The position numbers and the translations under genes were made by a program. Under the pieces are notes generated by a model. It did not search any database and had not been told where the DNA came from. It was given only the letters and a program-made list of their open reading frames with translations. This document shows positions 42,939-43,702 of a DNA stretch of 43,702 nt, piece by piece. This stretch comes from Acrasis kona (Eukaryota; Heterolobosea; Eutetramitea; Acrasida; Acrasidae). The stretch is from positions 1 through 43,702 of the forward strand of contig JAOPGA020000974.1 of the NCBI GenBank assembly GCA_026419775.2, given 5' to 3'. Positions within the stretch are counted from its first letter, which is position 1. Every line of letters begins with the position of its first letter.

Positions 42939-43634
42939 TTAATATTTCACTATTTTCGCCTTCTTCTTGCGCTTTGAGTAAAGGTCGAACTCTGTAACTC
43001 TAGTCTCTACAGTTTTGGCGTTGGGATTTATTCTGATCAAGGCTGCGTAACTGTGGTTTGAATTCAGACTGGACAGCAAAACATATAAATAAATGATAAA
43101 TTTTTTTAAAAGTTGTAGTCTCTCTTTTGTAGAAACTCCTGCAAGCTTGTCAAACTCTAAAAAACAAACTAAAGTCCACAACGCATGCTCATGAAAATCA
43201 CCACTTTCAGTCGAACATAAAGGATCTGAACATTGGTCGGTTGCGTCGTTATATAATTCTATAGTACGCTTTTCTCCCTTCGATTCAATCAAGGCAGAAT
43301 TGCTGTTGAATGGGGATGCAATGCGAAGCTTTACGTCATCATGATTATAAAACGTAACTTTTGTTAATGTAGAAATGCATCGTATAAGATTCTCTTTCCC
43401 GTAAAATGTAGCGTAGAAATCTGTAAAGAGGTCGTCACGGGGATGGTTATGTACGTTAGCTATCGTGTTTAAATCGTCTCCCACTCGTTCTACTTGTTCC
43501 ACAAAGTGATTAACGGCATCTCTCATACTTTTTGCGCTTTGTGAATGGAGCAGTTGTGTTTGAAGTGAGTTGTATGCATGGTTCAGTGCTGTTGTGGTGT
43601 TGTCGCTAACCACATATAAAGGCATGTCAATCAT
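42939..43634 (-). CDS. Unknown 231-aa protein, convergent with P450
   Basis: ATG-initiated frame ending 22 bases from the P450 stop. The product is ordered-looking: a helical amino part (ALNHAYNSLQTQLLHS), alternating strands in the middle (LTKVTFYNHDDVKLRI), a hydrophobic helix near residues 180-195 (FIIYLYVLLSSLN), and a basic tail (SKRKKKAKIVKY). The hydrophobic helix is probably buried rather than membrane-spanning. No family recognised. The gene may extend upstream beyond the first Met, but the next 50 bases contain stops in that frame. Confidence 0.55.
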   Translation of the reverse strand: MIDMPLYVVSDNTTTALNHAYNSLQTQLLHSQSAKSMRDAVNHFVEQVERVGDDLNTIANVHNHPRDDLFTDFYATFYGKENLIRCISTLTKVTFYNHDDVKLRIASPFNSNSALIESKGEKRTIELYNDATDQCSDPLCSTESGDFHEHALWTLVCFLEFDKLAGVSTKERLQLLKKFIIYLYVLLSSLNSNHSYAALIRINPNAKTVETRVTEFDLYSKRKKKAKIVKY

Positions 43635-43702
43635 GATGTTGTGATAGTATAGCTTTTTATAACTGTATCTGTAGTCGTGATCAATGGTGTTAACTATTTG
43701 AC

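Overview
The window looks like a compact, intron-bearing nuclear genome from a free-living protist, most plausibly a heterolobosean amoeba or amoeboflagellate of the Acrasis/Naegleria kind. That placement is inference. It rests on AT-rich gaps of a few hundred bases or less, introns almost all 34-46 nt long, a mitochondrial ClpB, a fungal-type kinesin-1, a copine, an NHL/mucin-like surface protein and an orthologue of the flagellar protein CFAP69. Genes lie on both strands with no operon logic. Stop codons often overlap an AATAAA signal.

The most striking structure is a segmental duplication. About 4.6 kb at the left edge (1-4635, cut by the window edge) recurs in the same orientation at 24617-29278. 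The unit carries a 7TM receptor-like gene, a metzincin-type metalloprotease, an unknown 122-aa gene and decayed exons on the opposite strand. Receptor copies are nearly identical. The protease is intact only in the right copy. A third, 5'-truncated protease piece lies exactly at the edge of the left copy (4517-4848), next to a piggyBac-like DNA transposon (about 4854-7032) with an uninterrupted 664-aa transposase and candidate 14-bp terminal inverted repeats.

Between the copies (7.1-24.4 kb) lie a copine, a coiled-coil nuclear-type protein, a small unknown gene, mitochondrial ClpB/Hsp78, a BTB-WD40 protein, a Gfo/Idh/MocA oxidoreductase, a small coiled-coil protein, a calponin-homology protein with a C-terminal membrane anchor, a short kinesin-1, a six-exon OB-fold/zinc-ribbon protein that may be SPIDR-like, and a TPR-like protein.

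To the right (30-43.7 kb) lie an NHL-repeat, mucin-like, Cys-module surface protein, an armadillo-repeat protein, a MAPK15/ERK7-type kinase, CFAP69, an RRM/coiled-coil protein, two unknown genes and a cytochrome P450. CFAP69 and MAPK15, both linked to cilia elsewhere, are neighbours and suggest a flagellate stage or retained flagellar genes. Three otherwise good genes (copine, BTB-WD40, the coiled-coil gene at 8.9-10.7 kb) read as one protein only if one surplus base is skipped at each of four places. I cannot tell from the sequence whether these are assembly indels, decay or +1 frameshifting. I saw no rRNA, tRNA, CRISPR array or retrovirus-like element.
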